Positions 34,404 through 44,140 of a DNA stretch of 64,000 nt are shown in pieces (position 1 is the stretch's first letter; each line of letters opens with the position of its first letter). The translations under genes were made by a program, and so were the position numbers. Source of the stretch: UBA7803 sp041395905 (GTDB lineage Bacteria; Pseudomonadota; Gammaproteobacteria; Pseudomonadales; Azotimanducaceae); contig JAWKZP010000004.1 of NCBI GenBank assembly GCA_041395905.1, forward strand, positions 1 through 64,000. Direction: 5' to 3'. Below the pieces are notes generated by a model. The model was not told the origin of the DNA and made no database searches. It saw only the letters and a program-made list of their open reading frames with translations.

Positions 34404-35643
34404 TCAGACCTCCTCGCAGCAGAGCCGGCTCTGACCCAGCTCGTTGGTGGCGCCCATGATCGCCTGCAGCTCCACCTCGAGCGTGCCATCGTCGCGCAGG
34501 CTGTGGGGATACCCCGGCAAGGCGGGCCGCATCCGGCAACGGGCCGACGGTCCGCTGCATGGCGGGCAGCAGGACGCGCTCGTTGGCGTTGCCGGTGGAC
34601 ACGATCGCATCGGCCTCCGGCGTGGTGTCGGCCAGTGACTGGGAATCGCCGCCAGGGCCGGCGAACTCGTCGCTGATGCCGACACAGCGGATTCCGGCAC
34701 GCTCCAGGCCACCCAGCAGCAGCATCAGGTCCGCGTCCGGGTTGCCGAAACCCTCTTTGCTGACCACCACGCCGTCGACGCCCTGGGCCCGCACCAGCTC
34801 GATGGCCGCCGCGGCGGCCGTCTGCTTATCGGCGAGCCGGGTGCCGGAGCTGGTGACGATCACGCCGCGGAAGTTCCAGCGCTGGCCGTGCCCGGCGAGA
34901 AGCGCCAGCACGACCGGATTGTTCTGGTGGTGCCAGGTGGTGTTCTTGTCGCAGGCGCTCACGCAGTTGCCCGAGACGATGCCACCGTCGATGACCACCC
35001 TCGGGTCGAGTGCTCGCGGCAGGCCGCTGACGGCGTTCTCGCCGAGCACGTACGTATCGTGCAGCAACCCCTGAGCAAGCACCAGGCACACGTAGCCGAG
35101 CTTCGGCAGGCCGCCGGGCGCGGATGCGTCAGACCATTGGAGGGTTTCGGTGCGATGCGCCGGGGCCTCTACTGCCGATCGCGCCAGATGCTCTGCAACC
35201 AGCAGACCGGCCCGGCGCAGCGCGGCCTCATGGGCGTGGGGTTCGGTGCCGGGTACCACGTCCGCCTCCAGCACCAGGAGCGCCAGGCCGGAGAACGGAC
35301 TGTATCGGGCACCGGGACCGGACAGGTCGATGATGCCCTCCTGAAAGCCGACAATCGGGCCGCAGGTGACCACGGCCGCCCCTTCCAGCACCCGGGTGAC
35401 CCCGCTGCCCGGCCCGTCCCCCGCCGGCTTGCAGCGCGGCTGCACAACGTCTTTGACACAGACGATGCGGGTCGACTCGCCGGGATGCGCTACGTGCAGC
35501 CGGACATGCTGCAGCTCGGGAACGGTCTCGCGCAGTATGACGCGCAGCGCTTCAGCATCGACGATCAGCGTGCCGTCGTCCCATCCTGGCTCATCGCCAA
35601 AGACGATACGACGCACCTCGAGCCGCTCCAGAACCAGAGTCAC
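34404..35643 (-). pseudogene. grdE: GrdE-type reductase subunit (pyruvoyl proprotein), one-base frameshift near C-terminus
   Basis: About 412 residues once corrected. LERLEVRRIVFGDEP opens it, then KGAAVVT-like VLEGAAVVTCGPIVGFQEGIIDLSGPGA, and the family hallmark VIDGGIVSGNCVSACDKNTT with Cys227 and Cys231. One of these cysteines becomes the pyruvoyl group after self-cleavage in the family. Then NNPVVLALLAGHG and STGNANERVLLPAMQRT. At about 34512-34515 there is a GGGG run: deleting one G restores GYPHSLRDDGTLEVELQAIM and ends ATNELGQSRLCCEEV at 34404. So the gene is probably intact in the organism, or truly broken. GTG 35643 is the likely start. It forms an operon with grdB, one base apart. 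Confidence 0.82.
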
Positions 35644-35766
35644 CTGTCCGTGCCCCACCCGCGCAGCTGCAACGAGCCCGCAGTATAGCGCCTCCGACGA
35701 CCCGCGAATCGACAAGATCGGGAGGCCTGACCGATACTCTCCGCTGAACACGTTGGGGAGCGCTGC

Positions 35767-37314
35767 ATGTATCCGGGACACTGGGCTACCATCAAAGGCG
35801 ATCAGCCGGCGATCATCAACGCCGAAACCGGCGCGACGCTCAGCTGGCGCGAACTGGACCAGCGCTCCAATCAGGTGGCAAACCTGTTCCGAGCCAGGGG
35901 CCTCGGCACCGGCGACCACATCTCGCTGCTCATGGAGAACCATCTGCAGTATTTCGAGGTGGCCTGGGCGGCATTCCGGTCCGGGCTCTACATCACCTGC
36001 ATCAATCGCTACCTGACCCCCGAGGAAGCCGCCTACATCATCCAGGACTCCGGCTCGCAGGTGCTGGTGGCCTCAGCGGCCGTGACCGACGTCGACACCC
36101 TCGCCGCGCTCATTCCCGATTGCCATACCCGACTGCTGGCACGCGCCGAAGCAACGCAGGCGCTGATCGCCGACTGGGAGCCCTACGAGGAAGCCGTCGC
36201 CGCGCACCGCACCGCGCCGCTGCCCGACCAGCCCATGGGCGACTCCATGCTCTACAGTTCCGGAACCACCGGGCGCCCGAAAGGCATCAAGCGGCCGCTC
36301 ACGGGCCAGTCCGTTACCCAGGGCATACCCGGGCTGGATCGCACCAGCCCCTATGGCTTCGACGAGCACAGCATCTACCTCTCACCCGCGCCGCTGTATC
36401 ACGCCGCCCCGTTCGGATACTGCATGCGCACCCTGTCCCAGGGCGGCAGCGTGGTGATGATGGAGCGTTTCGACCCGCTGAAGGCACTGGAATACATCGA
36501 GCGCTACCGCATCACTCACAGCCAGTGGGTGCCGACGATGTTCGTGCGCATGCTCAAGCTCGACGCGGCCGAGCGCACGCGCTTCGACCTGTCGAGCCAC
36601 CGCTGCGCCATTCACGCTGCCGCGCCCTGCCCGGTGGAGGTGAAGAAGCAGATGATGGACTGGTGGGGCCCGATCATCTGGGAGTACTACGCCGGCACCG
36701 AACGCAATGGCTCCACCGTGATCGGACCCGAGGAATGGCTCGCGCACCCGGGATCGGTTGGACGGGCCCGCAGCGGCGTGCTGCACATCTGCGACGAGGA
36801 AGGCAACGAGCTCGGCCCGGGCGACGAAGGCCTGATCTACTTCGAGCAGCCCGCGCGGCCCTTCGTGTACCACAACGCGCCGGAGAAGACGGCCGAATCG
36901 GCGCACCCGCAGCACGACAACTGGACGGCACTCGGCGACGTCGGCTACGTGGACGCGGACGGCTATCTGTACCTCACCGACCGCAAGGCCTACCTGATCA
37001 TCTCCGGCGGCGTGAACATCTATCCCCGCGAGATCGAAGACGCCCTGATCCTGCACGACAAGGTCGCGGACGTCGCCGTATTCGGCGTGCCCCACGACGA
37101 GTTCGGCGAGGAGGTCAAGGCGGTGGTGCAGCCGGCCCACGGCGTGGCACCGGGGCCGGAGCTGGCAGAAGAGCTGCGCGCGTTCGCGCGCACGCACCTG
37201 GCGGGCTTCAAGGTGCCGCGCTCAATCGACTTCATGGACGAGCTGCCGCGCCTGCCAACCGGCAAGCTGTACAAGCGGCTGCTGCGCGATCGCTACTGGC
37301 CCAGGCCGGGCTGA
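35767..37314 (+). CDS. AMP-dependent acyl-CoA synthetase
   Basis: A 515-residue adenylate-forming ligase that activates a carboxylic acid with ATP and CoA. The phosphate-binding loop is YSSGTTGRPKG at 163-173. WEYYAGTERNG is the adenine-binding segment, the hinge region is GDVGYVDADGYLYLTDR, and the C-terminal lysine loop is PTGKLYKRLL. FadD-type enzymes of aromatic or steroid side-chain catabolism look alike. It is divergent from the grd genes (124-base gap) and may be part of a separate lipid pathway; a direct role with acetyl units from glycine is speculative. The start ATG 35767 lies after GGGAGCGCTGC. Confidence 0.9.
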   Translation: MYPGHWATIKGDQPAIINAETGATLSWRELDQRSNQVANLFRARGLGTGDHISLLMENHLQYFEVAWAAFRSGLYITCINRYLTPEEAAYIIQDSGSQVLVASAAVTDVDTLAALIPDCHTRLLARAEATQALIADWEPYEEAVAAHRTAPLPDQPMGDSMLYSSGTTGRPKGIKRPLTGQSVTQGIPGLDRTSPYGFDEHSIYLSPAPLYHAAPFGYCMRTLSQGGSVVMMERFDPLKALEYIERYRITHSQWVPTMFVRMLKLDAAERTRFDLSSHRCAIHAAAPCPVEVKKQMMDWWGPIIWEYYAGTERNGSTVIGPEEWLAHPGSVGRARSGVLHICDEEGNELGPGDEGLIYFEQPARPFVYHNAPEKTAESAHPQHDNWTALGDVGYVDADGYLYLTDRKAYLIISGGVNIYPREIEDALILHDKVADVAVFGVPHDEFGEEVKAVVQPAHGVAPGPELAEELRAFARTHLAGFKVPRSIDFMDELPRLPTGKLYKRLLRDRYWPRPG

Positions 37315-37339
37315 GCCGCGCGGCCAGCCCGCGCATCGA

Positions 37340-39262
37340 TCAGGGCACGTACCAGATCGGTGACGACCAGGCCCGATCCTGCAGCGTGGCGTGCATGTCC
37401 GGTCGCGGCGGCACGCCGGCACGGATGGCATCCCAGGTCGACCAGCGGCACTTCGGGTTTTCCAGCACGCGCACGTAGTAGAAGGCCTTCTGCGCCGGAT
37501 CGAACTGGGGATCCTGCCACACCGTCATGAGTTCCTCGGCGCCTTTGCCGGGCGTCACCGCACAGGTGCCGAGATCCACCGTCGCGCCGTTGTCCGGGCA
37601 GCGATGGGTCTGCGGGTCCACGGTTCCGCCGTCCGAGCAGGCGATGTCGTACACCTGCTCGTGCGCCTCGCCGTCCGCGACCCAGCCCTTGATGACCTGC
37701 AGGCGCTGCAGCGCGACGCTGTCGCTGTCGCGTGCGGCCCAGACGAAGAAGCTCGGCGCTTCATCGTCGGAACCGAGCAGATCCGCGCCCATGGGCACCC
37801 CGCGCGCATAGGCCTGGGCGATGTTGTCCTGCGCGTCCAGCAGAGAGTCGTCGAGGTCGTAGCCGCCGAAGAACCGCACCTGGATGTGCGGGCCGCTGGT
37901 GGCGAAGGTCTCCTTGCGCCGGAACGCATCGAAGATTGCGTCGCGCGTGTTGGACTCGGCCCAGACCCCGGCAAGCCCGGATGCGCCCCAGTACTTGGAC
38001 GCGCCGTTGGCGTACTGCGGATCGCCGGGCGGTGAGTTGGGCAGCGGCACCGAGCCCCGCTGGTAGGGCTCGATGTCGGTCATGCCGGTCTTGCTCCAGT
38101 AGTTGTCCTCTTCGAACGAACCGGCGGCATTGTGGGTGTCCGAAGAGCCGATCACGCCGAACTTGTACGGGTTCACGCCGCGCTCCTGCTCCATCAGCAG
38201 GCCGTTCAGATACGCCTCCCGCACGTAGCTGCCGTGCGGCTGCGATGGCAGGGTACTGGCGATGCGCAGCGGCATGATTTCGAAATCGGCCCATTCGTCG
38301 TTGGGCGACAGCAGCGGGTGCGTATCCGAGGTGCCCTTGACCTGGGTGCTCTCCACCAGCGGCTCGTTGCGCATGCGCTGCTCGGCGTAGGCTGCGTCGA
38401 TGGGCTCGCCGGCCTGATTGGTGGTCTCGAACATCCAGCCGTCCGAGCCGTTGGAATTGTGCGGGATGGCGAGCGACTCGATGCCGCGCTCGCGATTGCT
38501 GTCCATCCAGTCCCACAGGTCTTCGGGATTCACCGACTCGAACCGGGTGAACGGCAGATCCGGGTGCGCGCTGCCGCGGAACACGACGTTGCGATGCAGG
38601 TTCTGCGATTCCGGTCCGGAGGCCGTGTACTCGTAAGCGATGAACGTGGTGAAACGGCCCGGGTCGTTGTTCCGCTCCGCCGACTCGATGATCTCCTGCC
38701 AGGCGCTGCGCATCACGTTGCGGTCGTCGAGATCGTTGGGCAGGCCCTCGTTGGCTACCCGGCCCAGATAGCGCAGCACGGCCTGGAACGCGGCCCCGGA
38801 CCCGGCGGCGTTGGTGGCGCCGCGCACCGCGTCGGCGATCTCGTGCTCCGCATAGGGGCTGCCGGGCTCGGCGAGCGTACGCATCATCCCCAGCAGAAAC
38901 ACGTGGTCGGTGACGCCGAGAAAGTCCAGCGGCTTCTTCATCTGCATCATGAAGCCCGACGCATGCTCGATGGCCGCCCCCTTGGCGAACGCGTACGCAT
39001 CGTCGGGCGTGCGCCGGGTGCCGAACAGAAAGGCATCGAACGACAGAGCCGTGTGCACGTGCAGATCGCCGAAGTAGGCATTGCGCAACGGGTTGCTTTC
39101 GATCACGGGTTCATCGGCAGAAACCTCCGCGATCTCTGACATCGCTGCTTCCGCTTCCACCGGCTCGGTAGCGCTGGTTTCTGGCGCCTCCCTGGAACAG
39201 CCGGGTGCCAGCGCAAACGCGAGCAGCAGCATGCCGGCTGCCACGAATCTCAGGTTGATCAT
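37340..39262 (-). CDS. DUF3604 family lipoprotein
   Basis: A 640-residue lipoprotein: signal to the lipobox APGC (Cys22), then an acidic linker and a DUF3604 domain. The domain has NAYFGDLHVHTALSFDAFLFG near residue 61, FLGVTDHVFLLG, SLAIPHNSNGSDG, FGVIGSSDTHNAAGS and SASKYWGASGLAGVWAES. The His/Asp clusters resemble a PHP or TIM-barrel metal site. DUF3604 proteins are common in marine proteobacteria; the function is not established. The final residues are RAWSSPIWYVP. It is convergent with the acyl-CoA synthetase. Confidence 0.87.
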   Translation of the reverse strand: MINLRFVAAGMLLLAFALAPGCSREAPETSATEPVEAEAAMSEIAEVSADEPVIESNPLRNAYFGDLHVHTALSFDAFLFGTRRTPDDAYAFAKGAAIEHASGFMMQMKKPLDFLGVTDHVFLLGMMRTLAEPGSPYAEHEIADAVRGATNAAGSGAAFQAVLRYLGRVANEGLPNDLDDRNVMRSAWQEIIESAERNNDPGRFTTFIAYEYTASGPESQNLHRNVVFRGSAHPDLPFTRFESVNPEDLWDWMDSNRERGIESLAIPHNSNGSDGWMFETTNQAGEPIDAAYAEQRMRNEPLVESTQVKGTSDTHPLLSPNDEWADFEIMPLRIASTLPSQPHGSYVREAYLNGLLMEQERGVNPYKFGVIGSSDTHNAAGSFEEDNYWSKTGMTDIEPYQRGSVPLPNSPPGDPQYANGASKYWGASGLAGVWAESNTRDAIFDAFRRKETFATSGPHIQVRFFGGYDLDDSLLDAQDNIAQAYARGVPMGADLLGSDDEAPSFFVWAARDSDSVALQRLQVIKGWVADGEAHEQVYDIACSDGGTVDPQTHRCPDNGATVDLGTCAVTPGKGAEELMTVWQDPQFDPAQKAFYYVRVLENPKCRWSTWDAIRAGVPPRPDMHATLQDRAWSSPIWYVP

Positions 39263-39360
39263 TGCCGCTCCCCTCAGCTTTAGATCAGTGCGGAACTCTA
39301 GCAGTTTTCAGCAGCGACGCCATGGGCTATGTTGCTGACGGAGGAGAGGAAACCAGACGC

Positions 39361-40437
39361 ATGAGCAAGATTCCGACGCCGGAGTCCATCACCGCCGACT
39401 GGCTCACCGAGCAGCTGCGCGCCAGCGGCCATGCCCGGGCGGAGGTGCGTGGCTTCACCAGCCGCCAGATCGGCACCGGCCAGATCGGCAAGTGCGTACG
39501 CTTCGAGCTCGAGCTGAGCGACCCGGATGGCCGGGCACCTGCGCGCCTGGTCGGCAAGTTTCCCTCCGACGATCCGGTGAGCCGCGCGGCCGGCGTGCAG
39601 CTGCGCAACTACTACCGCGAGGTCAACTTCTACCGCCATCTGGCTTCTGATCTGTCCATCTCGACACCGCGCTGCTACTTCGCCGACATCACCGATGAGG
39701 GTCCGGAATTCGCGCTGCTGCTCGAGGACATGCATCCTGCTGCGCAGGGCGATCAGCTGACGGGCTGCACCGCAGAGGTTGCGCGCGCGTCGGTACTGGA
39801 ACTGGTGGGATTGCAGGCGTCCACCTGGTGCGACGCTTCCCTCGGCCGCTTCGACTGGCTCGGCAGCATCGACCAGGGCCCGGAGCTGGACATGCAGGGC
39901 TTCTACGCGCAGCTGCTGCCGGGGTTTCTTCAGCGCTATGGGGCGCGGCTGGCAGACGACGAGCGCGACATCATCAGCCGCGTCGCCGCGGCCCCCGCCT
40001 GCCCTCTGTTCGCGCCGCTGGACGCGCCGTTCTGCCTGGAGCATGTCGACTACCGGCTGGACAACATGCTCATCGATACGCGGACCTCACCGCCGCGCGT
40101 CACGGTAGTGGACTGGCAGAGCGTGAAGATCGGCAAACCGCTGAACGACGTTGCCTACTTTCTGGGCGCGGGCCTGCTGCCGGAGCTGCGCCGCGAGGTG
40201 GAGCAGGACATCGTGCGTGACTATCACGCAGCGCTCACCGCGGCCGGTGTCGCCGATTTTTCCTGGGCGCAGTGCTGGGATGCGTACCGGCGCGGCAGCT
40301 TCGCCGGCTTCGGCGTCACGGTGATCGCATCGATGCTGGTGCAGCAGACCGAACGCGGTGACGAGATGTTCGTCACCATGGCCAGGCGCCACAGCCGCCA
40401 CGCGCTGGACATCGGCGCAGCGGAATTCCTCGAGTAG
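39361..40437 (+). CDS. Phosphotransferase (APH/ecdysteroid kinase-like)
   Basis: A 358-residue kinase-fold protein. GTGQIGKCVRFELEL starts the nucleotide-binding lobe, FALLLEDMHPAAQGDQ is the hinge region, CLEHVDYRLDNMLID is the catalytic loop (HxDxxxxN), and VVDWQSVKIGKPLNDVAYFLG is the metal-binding segment. Such proteins phosphorylate small hydroxylated molecules (sugars, steroids, aminoglycosides). The substrate here is unknown; in lipid-degrading bacteria they occur beside acyl-CoA genes. GGAGGAGAGG lies 12 bases before the ATG. It is 15 bases ahead of a broken MFS gene and likely co-transcribed with it. Confidence 0.85.
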   Translation: MSKIPTPESITADWLTEQLRASGHARAEVRGFTSRQIGTGQIGKCVRFELELSDPDGRAPARLVGKFPSDDPVSRAAGVQLRNYYREVNFYRHLASDLSISTPRCYFADITDEGPEFALLLEDMHPAAQGDQLTGCTAEVARASVLELVGLQASTWCDASLGRFDWLGSIDQGPELDMQGFYAQLLPGFLQRYGARLADDERDIISRVAAAPACPLFAPLDAPFCLEHVDYRLDNMLIDTRTSPPRVTVVDWQSVKIGKPLNDVAYFLGAGLLPELRREVEQDIVRDYHAALTAAGVADFSWAQCWDAYRRGSFAGFGVTVIASMLVQQTERGDEMFVTMARRHSRHALDIGAAEFLE

Positions 40438-40452
40438 GCTTCAGGAGAACCG

Positions 40453-41659
40453 ATGTCTGAACGCACAGCAACCGGCGTCCGGCCACTGTTCACATCCGGG
40501 TACACCCGCTACGTGCTCGGCGTGCTGGTGGCCGTATACATCTTCAACTTCATCGACCGGCAGATCCTCGCGATCCTGGCCCAGTCCATCAAGGAAGACC
40601 TGGCGCTGAGTGATACCCAGATCGGTGCGTTGAGCGGCATCGCTTTCGGCATCTTCTACGCCACTCTGGGGATTCCCATCGCGCGGCTGGCCGACCGCCG
40701 GTCGCGGGTCAACGTCATCTCGGTGTGCCTCGCCATCTGGAGTGCCATGACCGCGCTGTCGGGCCTCGCCCAGAACTACTGGCAACTGCTGATCGCCCGC
40801 ATCGGCGTCGGCATCGGCGAGGCCGGCGGCAGCCCGCCGTCCCACTCGCTGATCGCCGACTACTTCACTCCGGACGCGCGCGCGACGGCGCTCGGCGTGT
40901 ACGCGCTGGGCATTCCGGTGGGCATTCTGTTCGGCAACCTGGCCGGCGGCTGGATCAACGAGTTCTTCGGTTGGCGCAATGCGTTTCTCGTGGTGGGCAT
41001 TCCGGGGGTGCTGCTAGCGCTGACCATGAAGCTGACCGTGCGGGAACCTCCGCGCGGCTACTCGGAGGGCCGCAGGCCCGACACCACGGAAGTACCGTTC
41101 CGTGAGGTGATCCGCACCATGTGGGGCTTCCGTTCGTTCCGGCAGTTGGCGTTCGGCGCCGCCACCCAGGCCTTCGTCGGCTACGGCTCCATCGCCTGGC
41201 TGCCTTCGTTTCTGATCCGCGCCCACGACATGAGCTCGGGGCAGGTGGGTGCCGGGCATCGGCTTCGCAATCGCGGTACCGGCGGGCGCCGGGGTCTTTC
41301 TCACGGACGATCTCTACCTTTCGCTCAGCCTGTACGCGGTCGCCGCGTTCATGGTGAACCTCTACACGGGCCCGACCTTCGGTATGACCCAGAGCCTGGC
41401 ACCGCTCGCCATGCGCGCGGCCGCCTCCGCGCTGCTGCTGTTCATTCTGAACATCATCGGTCTGGTGCTCGGCCCGACGCTGGTCGGGATGCTCAGCGAC
41501 TACCTCAACGGCAGCTGGCAGCTGAGCCCGGCCGAGTCGCTGCGCTGGTCGCTGCTGGCCGCGAACTTCGTGTAGGTCATCTCGACGGCAAACTATCTGC
41601 TCGCCGCCCGCACGCTGCGTGAGGATCTGGCACAGACCGCCGCTACCGATCTGGATTGA
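40453..41659 (+). pseudogene. MFS transporter, frameshifted with internal stop
   Basis: The N-terminal 260 residues are a good MFS (spinster/hexuronate-like) half: FNFIDRQILAILAQSIKEDL, GIARLADRRSRVNV-type loop and GIGIGEAGGSPPSHSLIADY. The frame breaks at about 41245-41252: the frame 1 sequence ends near SSGQVG while the next frame continues PGIGFAIAVPAGAGVFLTDD. In addition about 30-40 residues usual in this part of the family seem missing. The second frame then hits TAG at 41573-41575 after LAANFV and continues VISTANYLLAARTL to a TGA at 41657. Either real decay or assembly error plus deletion. Follows the kinase gene. Confidence 0.75.
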
Positions 41660-41732
41660 GCAGCGCCGGCTCAGGCCGGCCGGGTCGCATTCGCGCCGCG
41701 GCTCCATTGCCCGGCTCGCAGACGTCGATCGA

Positions 41733-43013
41733 TCACGCCTCTATCTGTGCCAGCACCGGCATCAGGTACTCGGCGAAGCGTATCGGGTTCTCCGACATGG
41801 GGAAGTGCCCCATCCCCTTCATCTCCGTCCAGGTGGATCCAGGAATCGCCTCATGAGCGGCGCGGCCCAGCTCACAGGTACCGCTGTAGTCGTACTCGGC
41901 CGAAAGAATGTGCACTGCCGTCTGTTCGGTATCGATACGGCTCGCCGCGTGGCGCAGGTCGTACTCGCCGATGTAGTAGTACAGATCACCCAGAAACGCC
42001 GGCGGCCAGCCGGACGCGTAGACGAAGCTGGTTTCCTTGCGGTACGGCTTGGGCGACGTCGGTGCCATCAGTCCTTCCATGGCGCGCGCCTTGTACTCGT
42101 TGCTCACCTGCGGGTGCCAGAGCTCCTGCAGATCGTCCAGCGAACCTTCTACCTTCAACGCGCCTTCCACCGAGATCACCGCGCGGAACGTCCCGCCGTG
42201 ATGAGCCGCCAGATCGAGCGCCAGCAGACCGCCCACGGAGCAGCCCATGAACACCGGCCTGTGCAGCCCGAGGGTCCGGGCGAGCGCCACCGGCACCGCG
42301 CGCAGAAACTCGCCCTTGAGATCGTAGCGCTCCGACCACCAGCTGCGGGTCACCGGCGGCAGCGACTTGCCGTGGTAGGGCAGATCGTAGGCAATCAGGC
42401 GGAAGCGGCTGGTGATCTCGGGGATCTCGAACAGATGCCGCCACTGACTGCCGTGGCATCCGGCCGTGTGTTGCAGCAGCAGCGGAATGCCCTGGCCGGC
42501 CTCCTCGAAGTAGACGCGATGGTCGTGGCCGCCGAGCTCGAGGTGCACGTAACGCCCCACCGGTGCATCGAAGCGGCCGGCGGGCCCCGACTCGTCACGC
42601 ATGGGCGCGCTCTGCGGTTCGCCCGGACGCAGCAGCTCGATCGCGCGCATGGCGGCTGCGTAGTACTGCGCGCCGACCACCGGATCAGCGCGGCGGCTCA
42701 ACCCCTGCCCGGTGGTGAGGCTTGCCATGAGGTCGTTGTTGAAACGTGGCGGCGTCTGCGCCAGCAGCTGTTCCCATACCGCCACCGGCCCGGCGAAGCG
42801 GATCACGCCCTCTTCCCGCGCCGGCACGCCGGCGCTGACCTCGCCGTCGCGCACTCTGAGCGCAAGCACCGCATCGCCGATGGTCAGCTCCAGACCGCCG
42901 TTCCAGTGCCGCGCCGCCAGCTGGAACTCCCCGTCCCCGGCACAATCCCTGGCCCACACCTCCGCCGACAGATTCGCAACAGCCACTGATCCTTCCCCTT
43001 TCGATGCCGCCAT
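41733..43013 (-). CDS. Alpha/beta hydrolase with N-terminal SCP2-like region
   Basis: A 426-residue protein. Residues 1-130 resemble a sterol-carrier-protein-2-like module (RHWNGGLELTIGD, RFAGPVAVWEQLLA). The remainder is an alpha/beta hydrolase: QHTAGCHGSQWRHL is the oxyanion region, DLPYHGKSLPP follows, the nucleophile elbow is MGCSVGG with Ser, and MKGMGHFPMSENP holds the histidine. The fusion suggests hydrolysis of a lipid or hydrophobic ester presented by the SCP2-like part, which is inference. It is convergent with the broken MFS gene. Confidence 0.82.
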   Translation of the reverse strand: MAASKGEGSVAVANLSAEVWARDCAGDGEFQLAARHWNGGLELTIGDAVLALRVRDGEVSAGVPAREEGVIRFAGPVAVWEQLLAQTPPRFNNDLMASLTTGQGLSRRADPVVGAQYYAAAMRAIELLRPGEPQSAPMRDESGPAGRFDAPVGRYVHLELGGHDHRVYFEEAGQGIPLLLQHTAGCHGSQWRHLFEIPEITSRFRLIAYDLPYHGKSLPPVTRSWWSERYDLKGEFLRAVPVALARTLGLHRPVFMGCSVGGLLALDLAAHHGGTFRAVISVEGALKVEGSLDDLQELWHPQVSNEYKARAMEGLMAPTSPKPYRKETSFVYASGWPPAFLGDLYYYIGEYDLRHAASRIDTEQTAVHILSAEYDYSGTCELGRAAHEAIPGSTWTEMKGMGHFPMSENPIRFAEYLMPVLAQIEA

Positions 43014-43112
43014 GCTTCCCGGGTAGCATCACACAAAGCGCCGGCGAACCGCCAGCGACTGGTCCGGCCCCCGGCGCTGGGTTAGGCTCTGTTCACGCCA
43101 GCAGGAGCAGCC

Positions 43113-43819
43113 ATGCAGTCCCCCACCATTGTCGTCACAGCTCTGATCGTCGCCATCGGCTTCGCTGCCGGCGGCTACCTCGCAGGCCAGGGGTTCGTCG
43201 AAGCACGAGCGCTGGAACGCAGCGTGGAAGTCAAAGGGCTGGCCGAGCGCGAGGTGCCTGCGGACACGGCCATCTGGCCGGTGCAGATTCTCGTGGCCGG
43301 CGATCAGCTGCAGCCGCTGCTGGATCAGATCGAGACCCAGAGCGGACAGGTCTCGGGGTTCTCGCCGCGCAGGGTTTCGCGCCGGACGAGATCAGCGTCG
43401 GTGCGCCGGACATCACCGACCGTCAGGCGCAGAACTACAGCGACCCCAATGCCCGCTTCCGCTATTCGGTCGCCCAGACGCTGACGGTGTTCACCCGGAA
43501 GATCGACGCCGTGCGCGCCGCCGGGCGCGAGCTGCTGGCACTCGGCAAGGCAGGCATCGTCTTCACACAGGGCAACTATGAGCTGCGCACGCAGTATCTT
43601 TTCAATGGTCTGAACGAGATCAAGCCGGCCATGATCGAGGAAGCCACCCGCAATGCCCGCGAAGTGGCGCAGAAGTTCGCCGAGGACTCCCGGAGCCGGC
43701 TCGGCAAGATCCGCTCCGCCCGCCAGGGCCAGTTCTCCATCGAAGATCGTGACAGCAACAATCCGCACATAAAGAAGGTGCGCGTGGTCTCGACGCTGGA
43801 GTACTACCTCACCGATTGA
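43113..43819 (+). pseudogene. SIMPL (DUF541) domain protein, one-base frameshift
   Basis: The intact product would be about 235 residues: a membrane anchor (IVVTALIVAIGFAAGGYLAG) then a SIMPL domain beginning VEVKGLAEREVPADTAIW. The second half, in another frame, has FTQGNYELRTQYLFNGLNEIKPAMIEEAT, NAREVAQKFAEDS and VVSTLEYYL, all SIMPL family. The shift lies at or near GGGG 43355-43358; adding one G gives SGVLAAQGFAPDEIS and restores one frame. SIMPL proteins are envelope proteins of unknown function. A homopolymer indel makes a sequencing error likely. Confidence 0.78.
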
Positions 43820-44140
43820 GCGGCAGCGCTCGCGCCAATTCGGTGCAGAAAATGCGCCGCCAAGCAGCGCCCGCACGCTATTGAAGCGCGCGTCCGCCGA
43901 CCCTGCCGCACGCTGCACTGCCTGCGCCCCCGGCAGGTTGCCGCAACAATCAGGCACCACGCCCGCGGCCGACGAATTCATCTGCATTTTTGCTGACCGA
44001 ATGCGATCAGCACTGCCGCGGCTGCTCGCCGCGCGAGTGGTCTGCCCGCGCGCCCGCCGGCGCGCGTGTCAATGGCACGGATCTTGAAGTACCGCGGCGC
44101 GTCAGGGGGTTTTCGGCATTACTTCAAGGTTATTGGCAGT
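43820..44140. other. Gene-free stretch before the TSUP permease
   Basis: About 320 bases. The permease frame continues upstream to TTG/ATG-like starts at 44066-44072, but those would put a basic tail before helix 1 and have no ribosome site. I see no RNA gene, no clear terminator and no repeat here; it presumably holds the promoter of 44141-46179. Confidence 0.45.

Noticed and set aside
41573..41575. TAG in the MFS gene as recoded (pyrrolysine-like) codon
   Set aside because: There is no known reason for TAG recoding in this type of bacterium and the same gene has a frameshift and missing segment, so decay or error is simpler.
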